64,000 bases of DNA from positions 160,080 through 224,079 of the forward strand of contig NZ_NRQR01000025.1 in the NCBI RefSeq assembly GCF_002849595.1, read 5' to 3'. Below are positions 8,594 through 17,299 of this stretch, piece after piece. How positions within the stretch are numbered: position 1 is the first letter of the stretch; each line of letters opens with the position of its first letter. The notes below the pieces were generated by a model. It saw nothing but the letters and a program-made list of their open reading frames with translations. It was not told the DNA's origin and did not search any database. This DNA comes from Luteimonas rhizosphaerae (lineage in GTDB: Bacteria > Pseudomonadota > Gammaproteobacteria > Xanthomonadales > Xanthomonadaceae). The translations under genes and the position numbers were made by a program.

Positions 8594-10401
8594 TCGGGCG
8601 CGGCCTCGACACGCAGCACGGGATAGAGGTTGTAGCGCGTGTCCCAGGCGCTGTGACGCCGGTAGAAGAAGTCGAGCCGGGCCGCGGGATCGGCCGCGAA
8701 GGCCGGGTCGTCGCGCAATCGCGTCTCGAACGCGCTGCGCACCGCGGGATCGCCGGCGAGCATCTCGCGCGCGACGGCTTCGGCCACGTAGTCCTCCATG
8801 TACTCCTTGCGCTCGAAGTGGACGTTGAACCGGCCCCAGGCCGCGAGCGAATCGGGCGCCTGCGGTTCCAGCAGGGCGGCGACGAGACGCGCCTTCGGCT
8901 GCGCGATCGGCACGTACAGCGCGCCGGCGGCGACGTCCTGCGTGTCCTCGTGCCAGGCGCCGTCGAGCGCCAGGCGCTGGTGGCCTTCCATCGAGCCTGC
9001 CCCCAGGCGGGTGCTGTCGGCGCGGAACGCGCGCACGTCCAGTGCCGCATGCGCGGTGGCGAGCGTGCGGACGTCGATGCCGTGCTGGCGCAGCTTCTCG
9101 CCGACCCAGGCCGCATGCGCGGCCGGCACCAGATAGCCGCCGCGTGGCAAATCGGTGGTCAGCGACGGCGTGATGGTGTCGCGCAGCGGCACCCGCCAGA
9201 CCTGCGGTGTGGTTTCGTCGTAGCGCGTCATCGACGCGCCCGACACGTCCGACGGCGTGCGCGTGTAGGCATAGCCGCGGAAATCGATCATGCGCGCGTG
9301 ATCCGTCGCCTGCCAGGCGAGCGGCACGGTGCTGCCGCCGAGCGCCGCGGCGCGCGTGTCGGCTGCGCGCGCGATGGCCAGCCAGTCGCGGCCGTGCGCG
9401 GCGATCTGTTCCAGCACCGACACCACGGTATTGCGGGTGATGCGCACGCGGACCGGATATTCCTTCCACGAGTGGGTTTCGACCAGCATCGCCAGGCGGT
9501 TGCGCAGCGGGATGTAACCGGTCGAGAACCGAGGCGGCGAGACCCCGTCCTCGAAACCCGACGCCGGGTTGTCGGATTCGAGGAAGGACGGATAGAACGG
9601 CAGCGGCAGCGAGCCCTGCGCGGCGAGATCCTCGATAACCGCGTCGCGGAAGCGGCGACCGACGCTGCGCAAGGCATCGTCGCCGGCGTGCAGGGGCTCG
9701 ACCTGGATCGCGATGTCGTGCTCGAACTGGGCGCCATTGGTTGCGTGCAGGTCGATGTAGGCCAGCGGGTCCCAGGCCTCGACCAGGGCCAGCATCGCCT
9801 GCATCTCGGGCGCATCGGCCTTGGCGTAATCGCGGTTGAGATTGAGGTTCTGCGCGGTCGTGCGCCAGCCCATCTCGCGCGGCCCGCGCTGGTTGGGCCG
9901 GTTCCAGGCCGCGAAGCGCTCGTGGCCGTCGACGCTGAAGACCGGCACGAACACCCACACCAGATCGTCGAGCACGCCGGGCGCGGCGGTGCCGTCGAGC
10001 ACCTCGCGCAGCGCGAGGAAGCCCGCGTCCTTGCCGTCGACTTCGCCGGCGTGGATGCCGCCCTGCACGAGGACGACCGGCAGGCCTCGGCGGCGCGCCT
10101 CGCCGGGGTCCATCGCGCCGGTACGGGTCACGATCAACGCCTGCATCGGCCGGCCTTCCGGACTGGTGCCGAAGCGGGTGCAGCGCACGGCATCGGGATG
10201 GCGCCGGGCGAAGGTGTCGCACAGCGCGACGACCTCGTCGTAGCGGCCGGTCTCGACGAAGCCACTGCGCTCGGCCACGGTCACGCGCGGATCGTCGTCG
10301 GCGCTGGCGGGCAGGGCGGCGGCCAGCGCGCAGGCGGCCAGCAGGGAGGCGAAGCGTCGGGATACGGTCACGGCGTGTCCGGGGGCGGGCAGGGCGGCCA
10401 T
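8590..10401 (-). CDS. Secreted M14-family zinc carboxypeptidase
   Basis: A secreted or periplasmic protein of about 600 aa. A hydrophobic signal peptide (FASLLAACALAAALPASA) is followed by the M14 domain. Zinc ligands appear as GIHAGEVDG (His-x2-Glu) and DLHATNG (His). The catalytic Glu is probably in LVETHSWKEY. Residues after about 400 form a C-terminal region with no motif I recognise. The start is uncertain: the ATG at 10401 gives a 15-residue polar lead, while a GTG at 10371 would begin right at the basic part of the signal peptide. Neither has a strong binding site. It forms an operon with the downstream EEP lipoprotein (ATGA overlap) and is divergent from the POT peptide transporter, suggesting linked peptide scavenging. 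Confidence 0.82.
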   Translation of the reverse strand: MAALPAPGHAVTVSRRFASLLAACALAAALPASADDDPRVTVAERSGFVETGRYDEVVALCDTFARRHPDAVRCTRFGTSPEGRPMQALIVTRTGAMDPGEARRRGLPVVLVQGGIHAGEVDGKDAGFLALREVLDGTAAPGVLDDLVWVFVPVFSVDGHERFAAWNRPNQRGPREMGWRTTAQNLNLNRDYAKADAPEMQAMLALVEAWDPLAYIDLHATNGAQFEHDIAIQVEPLHAGDDALRSVGRRFRDAVIEDLAAQGSLPLPFYPSFLESDNPASGFEDGVSPPRFSTGYIPLRNRLAMLVETHSWKEYPVRVRITRNTVVSVLEQIAAHGRDWLAIARAADTRAAALGGSTVPLAWQATDHARMIDFRGYAYTRTPSDVSGASMTRYDETTPQVWRVPLRDTITPSLTTDLPRGGYLVPAAHAAWVGEKLRQHGIDVRTLATAHAALDVRAFRADSTRLGAGSMEGHQRLALDGAWHEDTQDVAAGALYVPIAQPKARLVAALLEPQAPDSLAAWGRFNVHFERKEYMEDYVAEAVAREMLAGDPAVRSAFETRLRDDPAFAADPAARLDFFYRRHSAWDTRYNLYPVLRVEAAPE

Positions 10402-10561
10402 GATGCCTGCCCGGCGGGACGCAACCCAAGCCACAGCGCGTGCGGTGGCGGCGAGCCGCCGGGTCGGCCGGCACTTGCCGCGTCCGACGCGCTGCGCTAG
10501 CCGTCGGCGCGCTCGCGCGATCGGGTACGCTTCGCCGCTTCGCACCCTGTCCGGACCGCCG

Positions 10562-12181
10562 ATGACGACTGCGCCGACCCCCGTGGGCAAGATGCCCCGC
10601 CAGATCTCCTACATCATCGGCAACGAAGCCTGCGAGCGCTTCAGCTTCTACGGGATGCGCAACATCCTGGTGCCGTTCCTGATCAGCTCGGTATTGCTGG
10701 GCTACCTGCCGGCGGGGCCGGACCGCGACGGCGCCGCGAAGGACATCTTCCACACGTTCGTGATCGGCGTGTACTTCTTCCCGCTGCTCGGCGGCTGGCT
10801 GGCGGACCGCTACTTCGGCAAGTACCACACCATCCTGTGGTTCTCGCTGATCTATTGCGCCGGCCATGCGTGCCTGGCGGCGTTCGAGAACAACGCGACC
10901 GGCTTCTACACCGGCCTGTTCCTGATCGCACTGGGGTCCGGCGGCATCAAGCCGCTGGTGGTCTCGTTCTGCGGCGACCAGTTCGACCAGACCAACAAGA
11001 GCAAGGCGAAGGTGGTGTTCGACGCCTTCTACTGGATCATCAATTTCGGTTCGTTCTTCGCGTCGTTGCTGGCGCCGCTGTTCCTGCGCCACTACGGGCC
11101 GGCGGTCGCGTTCGGCATTCCCGGCATCCTGATGTTCATCGCGACCTTCGTGTTCTGGCTGGGCCGCAAGCAGTACGTCAACGTGCCGCCGTCGCGACAC
11201 GATCCCCACGCGTTCTTCGAGGTCGTCAAGACCGCGCTGCGCACCGGCCGACAGGGCGAGGGCAGGCCCGGCCTGGTGATCGCGGTGCTGGGCGTCGTGG
11301 TCGCGACGCTGATGCTGGCGCTGTGGGCCCTGTCGGCGACGGTATCGCTGCCGTGGTGGCCGACCGATTTCGGTTTCGTCATCACCGCCTGTCTGGCGCT
11401 CGGCGTGATCATCGGCCTCGGCGGCTGGGGCGCGTCGGTGCAGCTCGAGCGCGCGCGCGGCGCGCATCCGGACCTCGCCGTCGACGGCGTGCGCGCGGTG
11501 CTGCGGATCCTCATCGTGTTCGCGCTGGTCACGCCGTTCTGGTCGCTGTTCGACCAGAAGGCGTCGACGTGGATCATCCAGGGCCGGGAGATGGTGATCC
11601 CGCATGGCGCGGCGTGGTGGCCCAGCTGGCTGATCCAGGACGCGGCGCAGATGCAGGCGCTGAATCCGCTGCTGGTGATGCTGCTGATTCCGTTCAACAA
11701 CCTGGTGCTGTATCCGGCGCTGCGCCGGCTGGGCTTCGAGCCGACCGCGCTGCGGCGCATGGGCTGGGGCATCGCGACTTCCGGCGTGTCGTGGATCGTC
11801 GCCGGTGCGCTGCAACTGTGGATCGACGGCGGCGAGCAGGTCTCGATCGCCTGGCAGTCGTTGCCGTATCTGCTGCTGACCTTCGGCGAGGTGCTGGTGT
11901 CGGCGACCGCGCTCGAGTTCGCGTACAGCCAGGCGCCGCACGCGATGAAGGGCGTGATCATGGCGTTCTGGTATCTGACCAGCACCTTCGGCAGCCTCTG
12001 GGTGCTGTTGACCAACGCCGGCGTGCGCAACGACACGGTGACCGGCTGGATCGCCGTCAGCGGGCTCAGCGAGAACGCGTTCCTGATGTTCTTCTTCGCT
12101 GCATTCGCCTTCGTCGCCGCCGCCGCGTTCGCCGCCTACGCGCGGCGGTACCCGATGCAGGACAATTACCGCGTCGCCTGA
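10562..12181 (+). CDS. POT/PTR-family proton-dependent oligopeptide transporter
   Basis: Inner-membrane symporter of the proton-dependent oligopeptide family, 539 aa with about 13-14 hydrophobic segments. The family signature near the N-terminus, EACERFSFYG, matches the ExxERFxxYG proton-coupling motif. A second POT signature, FDAFYWIINFGSF, lies near residue 155-165. It probably imports di- and tripeptides; the family also includes nitrate and drug transporters. The ATG at 10562 is chosen because upstream in-frame sequence is Arg-rich and unlike the family. The next gene (rhomboid) follows by 29 nt. The divergent M14 carboxypeptidase would supply peptides. Confidence 0.88.
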   Translation: MTTAPTPVGKMPRQISYIIGNEACERFSFYGMRNILVPFLISSVLLGYLPAGPDRDGAAKDIFHTFVIGVYFFPLLGGWLADRYFGKYHTILWFSLIYCAGHACLAAFENNATGFYTGLFLIALGSGGIKPLVVSFCGDQFDQTNKSKAKVVFDAFYWIINFGSFFASLLAPLFLRHYGPAVAFGIPGILMFIATFVFWLGRKQYVNVPPSRHDPHAFFEVVKTALRTGRQGEGRPGLVIAVLGVVVATLMLALWALSATVSLPWWPTDFGFVITACLALGVIIGLGGWGASVQLERARGAHPDLAVDGVRAVLRILIVFALVTPFWSLFDQKASTWIIQGREMVIPHGAAWWPSWLIQDAAQMQALNPLLVMLLIPFNNLVLYPALRRLGFEPTALRRMGWGIATSGVSWIVAGALQLWIDGGEQVSIAWQSLPYLLLTFGEVLVSATALEFAYSQAPHAMKGVIMAFWYLTSTFGSLWVLLTNAGVRNDTVTGWIAVSGLSENAFLMFFFAAFAFVAAAAFAAYARRYPMQDNYRVA

Positions 12182-12210
12182 CCGGCCACGTTCCCGAGGA
12201 TGCAAGCGCG

Positions 12211-12825
12211 ATGAATTTCGGACCCATGACCCTGCTGCTGATCGCCGTGACCGTGCTGGTCTCGTGGCAGGCGTTCCAGAAGCCCAAGCTGCTCGGCCGG
12301 CTGATCCTGTGGCCGCCGGCGATCGACCGGCACCGCCAGTACGACCGCCTGCTGACGCACGGCTTCATCCATGCGGACTGGCAGCACCTGCTGTTCAACA
12401 TGATCACGCTGTTCTTCTTCGGCGCCGGGATCGAGCGTGCGTTCGCGCCCTACATCGGGCCGGTCGGCTTCGTGCTGTTCTATCTGTCGGCGATCCTCGT
12501 CGCGATCCTGCCGACCTACCTGCGGCACCGGCACGATCCCAACTACCGCAGCCTCGGCGCGTCCGGCGCGGTCTCGGCCGTGCTGTTCGCGTCGATCCTG
12601 ATCAATCCCTGGTCGCTGCTGCTGGTGTTCTTCATCCCGATGCCGGCGATCGTGTTCGGCGTGCTCTACATCGGCTACAGCATCTGGATGGACAAGCGCG
12701 GCGGCGACAATGTCAACCACAGCGCGCATCTGTGGGGCGCCGGCTACGGCATCCTCTTCACCGTGATGATGGAGCCGCGCGCACTCGGCGCCTTCCTCGA
12801 ACGCCTGTCGTCGCCTTCGTTCTGA
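12211..12825 (+). CDS. Rhomboid-family intramembrane serine protease
   Basis: A 204-aa membrane protein with about six membrane segments. It shows the rhomboid features HADWQHLLFNM, the catalytic Ser in LGASGAVSA, and the catalytic His in NHSAHLWGAGYG. Together they complete the Ser-His dyad in the expected order and spacing. Rhomboids cleave membrane proteins within or near the bilayer; the substrate here is unknown. It sits 29 nt after the POT transporter gene and is probably cotranscribed with it. Confidence 0.85.
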   Translation: MNFGPMTLLLIAVTVLVSWQAFQKPKLLGRLILWPPAIDRHRQYDRLLTHGFIHADWQHLLFNMITLFFFGAGIERAFAPYIGPVGFVLFYLSAILVAILPTYLRHRHDPNYRSLGASGAVSAVLFASILINPWSLLLVFFIPMPAIVFGVLYIGYSIWMDKRGGDNVNHSAHLWGAGYGILFTVMMEPRALGAFLERLSSPSF

Positions 12826-12916
12826 GGCGTGGCGGTCGAGCGTGCAGCGCCGATCACCGGGCGTGCATGGAATGCGTGATAAGCCTTGGGGCACATCCCA
12901 CCGATGGAGTGCATCC

Positions 12917-13918
12917 ATGGCCGTGACCCGCGCGAAAGCGACCTCCCTGCTCAACGCCACCGAAATGGGGCTCTACGACGCCAGCCGCGCCAACGCGCTG
13001 CGCGGACATTCCGAAGCGCAGCTGGCCCGACTGGTCATCCGTGCACGCACTGCACGCGATCGCGCCCGCGATCTCGAGAAGCGCCAGAAGCTGGCGCTGC
13101 GCAAGCAGACCGGCAGCAAGACCGGGCGTAGCGGACAGGCGAACGCACGCTCGGGCGAGAAGGCGGAACTGCTCGGCGACATCCTTCAGCGCCTCGACGC
13201 GCAGCACAAGGAAACGGCCAAGGCGGCGCGCACGGAGCGCCGGACAGCGGGCGCTGCGAACGCCTCGAAGGTGAGCGCGAAGAAGCCGGCGGCGAAGAAG
13301 GCCCCGGCCAAGAAGGCGACCACGAAAAAGGCCGCTCCGAAGAAGGCGACGAAGAAGACCACGACGACAACGTCAGCGACGCCTGGGTCGACTTCGAAGA
13401 AGGCCATCGCGAAGAATGTCCCGGCAAAGAAAGCCGCCGCCAAGAAGGCACCAGCGAAGAACGCCGTCTCGACGTCCGCCACGAAGCGGGGCGCGAGCAG
13501 CAAGACCGCGGCGACCAAGAGGCCCGCAAGAAAGGCGACGGCAAGCAAGACGGGCGACGGGACCAGCGCAACACGCCAGGCGACCAAGCCTGCGGCGCCG
13601 GTGTCCCGGGTAGCGACAACCGCGAGTGCCCGCAAGGCGGCCACCGGCAAGACGGGCGGCATTTCCCCCAAGAAGGCGCTGGCCAATACCCGCAAGCTGC
13701 TCGATCAGCACAATGCCGAAGCGCGCGCGCCCAAGCCGTGGCAACAGATCGATGAGGGCAGCACGAGCATGCCGGCACCTGGCTACCAGTCCACGCAGGC
13801 GGCGCAGAAGGCGCAGGAACTCCATGCGGCCGAAAGTCGCCTGGCCTCGATCCAGGGCAGCGTCAGTACGCGAGACCGCAAGAACCAGGGCAAACGCGAT
13901 CACCGCAACGAGAGCTGA
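12917..13918 (+). CDS. Histone H1-like Lys/Ala-rich nucleoid protein
   Basis: A 333-aa very basic protein. Residues 1-105 are a mixed helical region (MAVTRAKATSLLNATEMGLY and an Arg-rich helix with RTARDRARDLEKRQK). Residues about 115-255 are a low-complexity tail built from AKKA, APAKK, ATKK and similar units, like the C-terminal tail of histone H1 and bacterial H1-like proteins (AlgP, HupB tail). Residues 260-333 become less repetitive. Such tails bind DNA non-specifically and compact it. The N-terminal domain is not one I can name. The ATG at 12917 is chosen (GATGGAG upstream); an earlier in-frame ATG at 12842 lacks a binding site. Function inferred from composition. Confidence 0.7.
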   Translation: MAVTRAKATSLLNATEMGLYDASRANALRGHSEAQLARLVIRARTARDRARDLEKRQKLALRKQTGSKTGRSGQANARSGEKAELLGDILQRLDAQHKETAKAARTERRTAGAANASKVSAKKPAAKKAPAKKATTKKAAPKKATKKTTTTTSATPGSTSKKAIAKNVPAKKAAAKKAPAKNAVSTSATKRGASSKTAATKRPARKATASKTGDGTSATRQATKPAAPVSRVATTASARKAATGKTGGISPKKALANTRKLLDQHNAEARAPKPWQQIDEGSTSMPAPGYQSTQAAQKAQELHAAESRLASIQGSVSTRDRKNQGKRDHRNES

Positions 13919-13969
13919 GGCGGGCGGTCGCCCCACCGTCGGAGCGCCGGCACGCGCCGGCGGTCCCAC

Positions 13970-14137
13970 TCAGTGCGGGGCGTCGCCGGAACCCGCGTAG
14001 GCCTGCCGCAGGCGCTCGTGGATCAGATGATCGAGCTGGGCACATTCGGTGCTGTCGCTTTCGCCCAGACGCACGAGTTCGCACAGGCGTTCGAGCGCGT
14101 CCTGCGAATCGGTGGACCGCCTGTCTCCGTCACCCAT
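13970..14137 (-). CDS. Small hypothetical protein (55 aa)
   Basis: A short acidic, probably all-helical protein (ALERLCELVRLGESDSTE, then a helix with LDHLIHERLRQAY). The ATG has a clear binding site, GGGAG, six nt upstream, which supports translation. The heptad-like Leu/Ile pattern suggests a small dimer or a partner-binding peptide. It resembles small uncharacterised proteins I associate with xanthomonads, but I assign no function. A longer version starting at 14176 adds 13 residues and lacks that binding site. Confidence 0.5.
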   Translation of the reverse strand: MGDGDRRSTDSQDALERLCELVRLGESDSTECAQLDHLIHERLRQAYAGSGDAPH

Positions 14138-14369
14138 GGCACGCTCCCGCGCTGGTTCTGCATCAGGTCGATGCACATGAACGCCGCAGGTTCCGTGCCA
14201 GAGCAGGGGCGCCGCCGCGCCGAGCGGGGTGCCGGAGCGCGTCCGCGATCTGCCGCATTCCGGCGCCTCGACGTGACGCGGTGCGTCAAGATTCCCGACC
14301 CGGTCGCGGCGTGGCAGCCGCCATCGCGTCCCGGTTTTCTCTCCCGATCCATTTGAAGGAATCCACCCG

Positions 14370-14639
14370 ATGCCAGATCCCGAGATCCGCCACGACGCCT
14401 CCCATCACCTCTTCGAACTCGAGGACGACGGCCATCGTGGGCACCTGGAATACCGCGTCGGAGGCGGTGCACTGGACATCCTGCACACGATCGTCGAACC
14501 CGCGATCGGCGGCCGCGGCCTGGCCGGCCGGCTGGTCGAAGCCGCTCGTGCGCACGCGACTGCGGCAGGATTGCAGCTCACCTCGAGCTGCACCTACGCC
14601 TCCGATTACCTGGACCGGCACCCGGACGCTTCGCCCTGA
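14370..14639 (+). CDS. YjdJ-type GNAT acetyltransferase (GCN5-related, PF14542 class)
   Basis: An 89-aa single-domain protein of the short GNAT family typified by human NATD1 and E. coli YjdJ. The hallmark HTIVEPAIGGRGLAGRLVEAA (quoted as HTIVEPAIGGRG plus LAGRLVEAA) provides the acetyl-CoA pyrophosphate loop. SCTYASDYLDRHPD at the end is the conserved terminal helix. The substrate is unknown. The ATG is preceded by GAAGGAA. It stands alone between a small leftward gene and cspA. Confidence 0.82.
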   Translation: MPDPEIRHDASHHLFELEDDGHRGHLEYRVGGGALDILHTIVEPAIGGRGLAGRLVEAARAHATAAGLQLTSSCTYASDYLDRHPDASP

Positions 14640-14678
14640 GGAACTGCACACAACCACGGATCGTGCCAGCCTCGCGTA

Positions 14679-14709
14679 TTCACAATTTTTTCCTGAATTA
14701 CGGTATTGT
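14679..14709 (+). promoter_or_regulatory. Possible promoter and long leader of the first cold-shock gene
   Basis: TTCACA (14679-14684) and TATTGT (14704-14709) are separated by 19 bp in the only AT-rich patch of this area. The resulting untranslated leader would be about 195 nt, as is usual for cold-shock genes whose leader folds differently at low temperature. The 19-bp spacing is long, so the pairing is tentative. Confidence 0.35.
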
Positions 14710-14912
14710 TCGCGAACTGTTCAAGGCCGGGATCACGGTACATCGTGGCTCCGATGCGGTAGATCCAACCGCTGTACGGCCGGTTTCCGGTCGGGACGAT
14801 CCGCTCCATCGCTTTCGCGTTACCCCTTGCTCGACAGTCGCGGCACCACGTCACCCAAAACAGACGGTGGCTGCCGTGTTCCCATGACCAAACTGCTTCA
14901 AGGAGTAACACC

Positions 14913-15122
14913 ATGAGTGATCGTCAGAGCGGCACCGTCAAGTGGTTCAACGATGCCAAGGGCTTCGGCTTCATCACCCCGGAAAGCGGCCAGGACCTGT
15001 TTGTCCACTTCCGCTCGATCCAGGGCACCGGCTTCAAGTCGCTGCAGGAAGGCCAGAAGGTCACCTTCAAGGTCGTCCAGGGCCAGAAGGGCCTGCAGGC
15101 TGACGAAGTGCAGCCCGAGTAA
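14913..15122 (+). CDS. cspA: Cold-shock protein, CspA family
   Basis: A 69-aa single cold-shock domain that binds single-stranded RNA and DNA and melts RNA structure. RNP1 (KGFGFI) and RNP2 (LFVHF) are intact. AAGGAG precedes the ATG by 8 nt. It is nearly identical to the second copy at 33085, differing mainly at the N-terminus and in SGQDL versus TGEDV. It stands as a single gene ended by a perfect terminator. Confidence 0.96.
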   Translation: MSDRQSGTVKWFNDAKGFGFITPESGQDLFVHFRSIQGTGFKSLQEGQKVTFKVVQGQKGLQADEVQPE

Positions 15123-15144
15123 GTCGCCGCACACGTTGCACGGA

Positions 15145-15176
15145 AGGCCCCGGACGGAAACGTCCGGGGCCTTTTC
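15145..15176 (+). terminator. Intrinsic terminator of the first cold-shock gene
   Basis: A 13-bp stem (AAGGCCCCGGACG with its complement) closed by a GAAA tetraloop and followed by a T4 run, starting 22 nt after the stop codon. A textbook structure. Confidence 0.93.
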
Positions 15177-15519
15177 TATGGCGGGGTGCCGCGCTTGCTC
15201 GGGAAATAACAGGCGCGAGTTTGGCCCGGGCGGGGGGCGGGACTGCTGTCCATGCCGCTGCGCACGGGGCCCGAACGTAGACCTGTGGTCGGCACGCGCA
15301 TGCCATCGATTCCTCGCCGCAATCCGCGTCCGAGCGTGCGGCCCTCCGCTCCGATCGGTCCAGCGGCGCTTGCCGGGTCCGTCCTAGACCGTTGGCTTCG
15401 AGCGAACCGGTTTCAACAGCTGCGACAGGCCTGCGCTCGTCACGGAAGCGGCACAGCCGCATCGTTATTTTTTCATTCGAATTCGCGTTGGACGCCGCAC
15501 CGCGGCAAGGATCCCTGTC
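15177..15519. other. Intergenic region before the DUF3298 lipoprotein
   Basis: About 340 bp without a credible gene. Open frames here are Arg-rich and lack binding sites. An AT-rich patch (GTTATTTTTTCATTCGAATTC, quoted from about 15463) lies just before the lipoprotein gene and may be its promoter. I see no repeat or mobile element remnant. Confidence 0.6.
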
Positions 15520-16341
15520 ATGAAACGGATGTTGTTGTGCCTGCTGTCGCTCGCGCTCGTCGCGTGCCAGCGGGACGTCCCGCCGGCGCCCGCGCAGGCG
15601 CCGGTCGCCGATACGTCGCCCGACCCGTCGGACATCGCGCCGCTGCCGGACGCCGTGCCCGAGCTGAAGGACGTCGTGGAGATGGACGCGCGCTACATCA
15701 TCGGCATCACCTATCCGCCGGAGTCGAACCGCTATCCGGGCCTCGCCGAGGCGCTGCACCGCTACGCCCAGTCGGCGCGCGACGAGTTGATGGAAGCGGT
15801 GTCGGGCGCCGAGCTGCAGCCCGGCGCGATGTACGACCTGTCGCTGAGTTTCAGCGTCGTCGCCGACACGCCCGAGGTGCTGGCGATCGCGGCGGACGGC
15901 AGCACCTACACCGGCGGCGCGCACGACAATCCGCTGATCGAACGCTTCTTCTGGCTGATCGACGACGAGACCCTGCTGCGGGCCGACGACCTGGTCGGCG
16001 ACACCGGCGACTGGTCGGCGATTTCGGGCTACGTGCGCGAGCAACTGCACGCGGCGTTGTCGCAGCGGATCGACGCCGACGAGATGGCGCCCGAGGAGCG
16101 GAGCCGGCTGATGCGATCCGCCGGCAAGATGATCGACGAGGGCTCGGAGCCCGATGTCGAGAACTTCCAGCAGTTCGAACCGATGCTCGGCGCCGGGGGC
16201 AAGCTGGCCGGCCTGCGCTTCGTGTTCCCGCCCTACCAGGTGGGCCCGTATTCGGACGGCATCCAGACCGTCGAGGTCCCGGCGGCGGTGCTGCTGCCGC
16301 ACATCGCCGAGCGCTATCGCGGCCTGTTCGTCGGCGGCTGA
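15520..16341 (+). CDS. Lipoprotein with DUF4163/DUF3298 (RsiV-like) domains
   Basis: A 273-aa protein with a lipoprotein signal peptide (LLCLLSLALVAC, Cys about 16) and a Pro/Ala/Asp linker. A DUF4163-like region (ITYPPESNRYPGLAEALHRY) follows, then DUF3298 with YTGGAHDNPLIERFFWLIDD and the terminal VFPPYQVGPYSDG plus VEVPAAVLLPHI. These paired domains occur in the anti-sigma factor RsiV, which binds lysozyme, and in the deacetylase PdaC, but most proteobacterial members are uncharacterised. No adjacent sigma factor gene argues against an anti-sigma role. Envelope anchoring is well supported; the function is open. Confidence 0.75.
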   Translation: MKRMLLCLLSLALVACQRDVPPAPAQAPVADTSPDPSDIAPLPDAVPELKDVVEMDARYIIGITYPPESNRYPGLAEALHRYAQSARDELMEAVSGAELQPGAMYDLSLSFSVVADTPEVLAIAADGSTYTGGAHDNPLIERFFWLIDDETLLRADDLVGDTGDWSAISGYVREQLHAALSQRIDADEMAPEERSRLMRSAGKMIDEGSEPDVENFQQFEPMLGAGGKLAGLRFVFPPYQVGPYSDGIQTVEVPAAVLLPHIAERYRGLFVGG

Positions 16342-16356
16342 GCGCCCGGGAATGCC

Positions 16357-17223
16357 TCAGCGTTCCGGGGCAAGCGCGTCGCTCAGTGTGTCGCCGGTGT
16401 CCGCATCGAGCTTCAGCGTGGCGATCGCGTCCGCACGGGTGACGCCGCGCGTGAGGATGGCGAGCGGGAGGCCCGCCTCGGCTGCCATCCGGGCGAAGCG
16501 GTAGCCCGAATACACCATCAGCGACGAGCCGACGACGAGCACCGCATCGCTGGCCTGCAGCGCCTGCTGCGCCTGCAGGAAGCGCTCGCGCGGCACGTTC
16601 TCGCCGAAGAACACGACGTCGGGCTTCAACAGCCCGCCGCAACGCGGGCAGTGCGGCGGGCGGTACTGCGCTTCGGCTGCGGCCGCGATGTCGGCGTCGC
16701 CATCCGGCGCGTGGAGCGCGGCGCCCGGCGTCCAGTCGGGATTGGCGTCGCGCATCCGCGGCTGCAGCGCGTCGCGGTGCTCGCGATGCGCGCAGGACAG
16801 GCAGCCGACCCGGTCCAGCCGGCCGTGCAGATCGATGACGGCCTGGCTGCCGGCCGCCTGGTGCAGCCCGTCGACGTTCTGGGTCAGCAGGGTGCGGACG
16901 ATGCCCTGGCGCTCCAGAGCGGCGAGCGCGAGATGCGCGGCATTCGGGCAGGCGGCCGAGAACCGCGGCCAGCCGACATGGCTGCGCGCCCAGTAGCGCC
17001 GGTACACCGTGGGATCGGACACGAATGCCTGCCAGGTCACCGGTGCCGGTCGCTTCCATGCACCGGCTGCGTCGCGATAATCGGGAATCCCGGAACCGGT
17101 ACTGACGCCGGCCCCGGTCAAGGCGAACACGCGACGATGCGCACCGAGCCAATCGCGCAGGTGGGCGGCCGCGCCGCTGCCGGTATCTGCGGTGGAGACG
17201 GGTTCGACGGAGGCGGTCAGCAT
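16357..17223 (-). CDS. Sir2-family NAD-dependent protein deacylase
   Basis: A 288-aa sirtuin. The NAD-binding motif GAGVSTGSGIPDYR starts near residue 37. TQNVDGLH lies at 114-121, the catalytic His is His133 in DLHGRL, and the zinc ligands are Cys141/Cys144 and Cys192/Cys195. GSSLMVYSGYRF and ILTRGVTRAD complete the cofactor site. It removes acyl groups from protein lysines with NAD cleavage. The lack of the Tyr/Arg pair of the CobB desuccinylase type cannot be judged safely by eye. Convergent to the DUF3298 lipoprotein gene. Confidence 0.9.
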   Translation of the reverse strand: MLTASVEPVSTADTGSGAAAHLRDWLGAHRRVFALTGAGVSTGSGIPDYRDAAGAWKRPAPVTWQAFVSDPTVYRRYWARSHVGWPRFSAACPNAAHLALAALERQGIVRTLLTQNVDGLHQAAGSQAVIDLHGRLDRVGCLSCAHREHRDALQPRMRDANPDWTPGAALHAPDGDADIAAAAEAQYRPPHCPRCGGLLKPDVVFFGENVPRERFLQAQQALQASDAVLVVGSSLMVYSGYRFARMAAEAGLPLAILTRGVTRADAIATLKLDADTGDTLSDALAPER

Positions 17224-17248
17224 CCGGCCATGCTACGCGCGCCCCAAC

Positions 17249-17274
17249 GAAAACGCCCGGTCGAAACCGGGCGT
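17249..17274 (-). terminator. Intrinsic terminator of the M3 peptidase gene
   Basis: On the minus strand a 9-bp stem (ACGCCCGGT/ACCGGGCGT) with a TTCG loop is followed by a T-run, 26 nt after the peptidase stop codon. It lies just before the sir2 start, so sir2 should have its own promoter. Confidence 0.85.
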
Positions 17275-17299
17275 CGTCTTCGTCACTGCGCGGTGCGGT

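Noticed and set aside
7727..12205. A 1492-codon open frame on the minus strand
   Set aside because: Only its last 288 codons are a real gene (the EEP lipoprotein). The rest is the antisense or shifted shadow of the carboxypeptidase and POT genes, typical of high-GC DNA lacking stop codons.
13270..13560. DNA tandem repeat or CRISPR-like array
   Set aside because: The repetition reflects Lys/Ala codons of the H1-like tail; unit lengths vary and there are no spacers.
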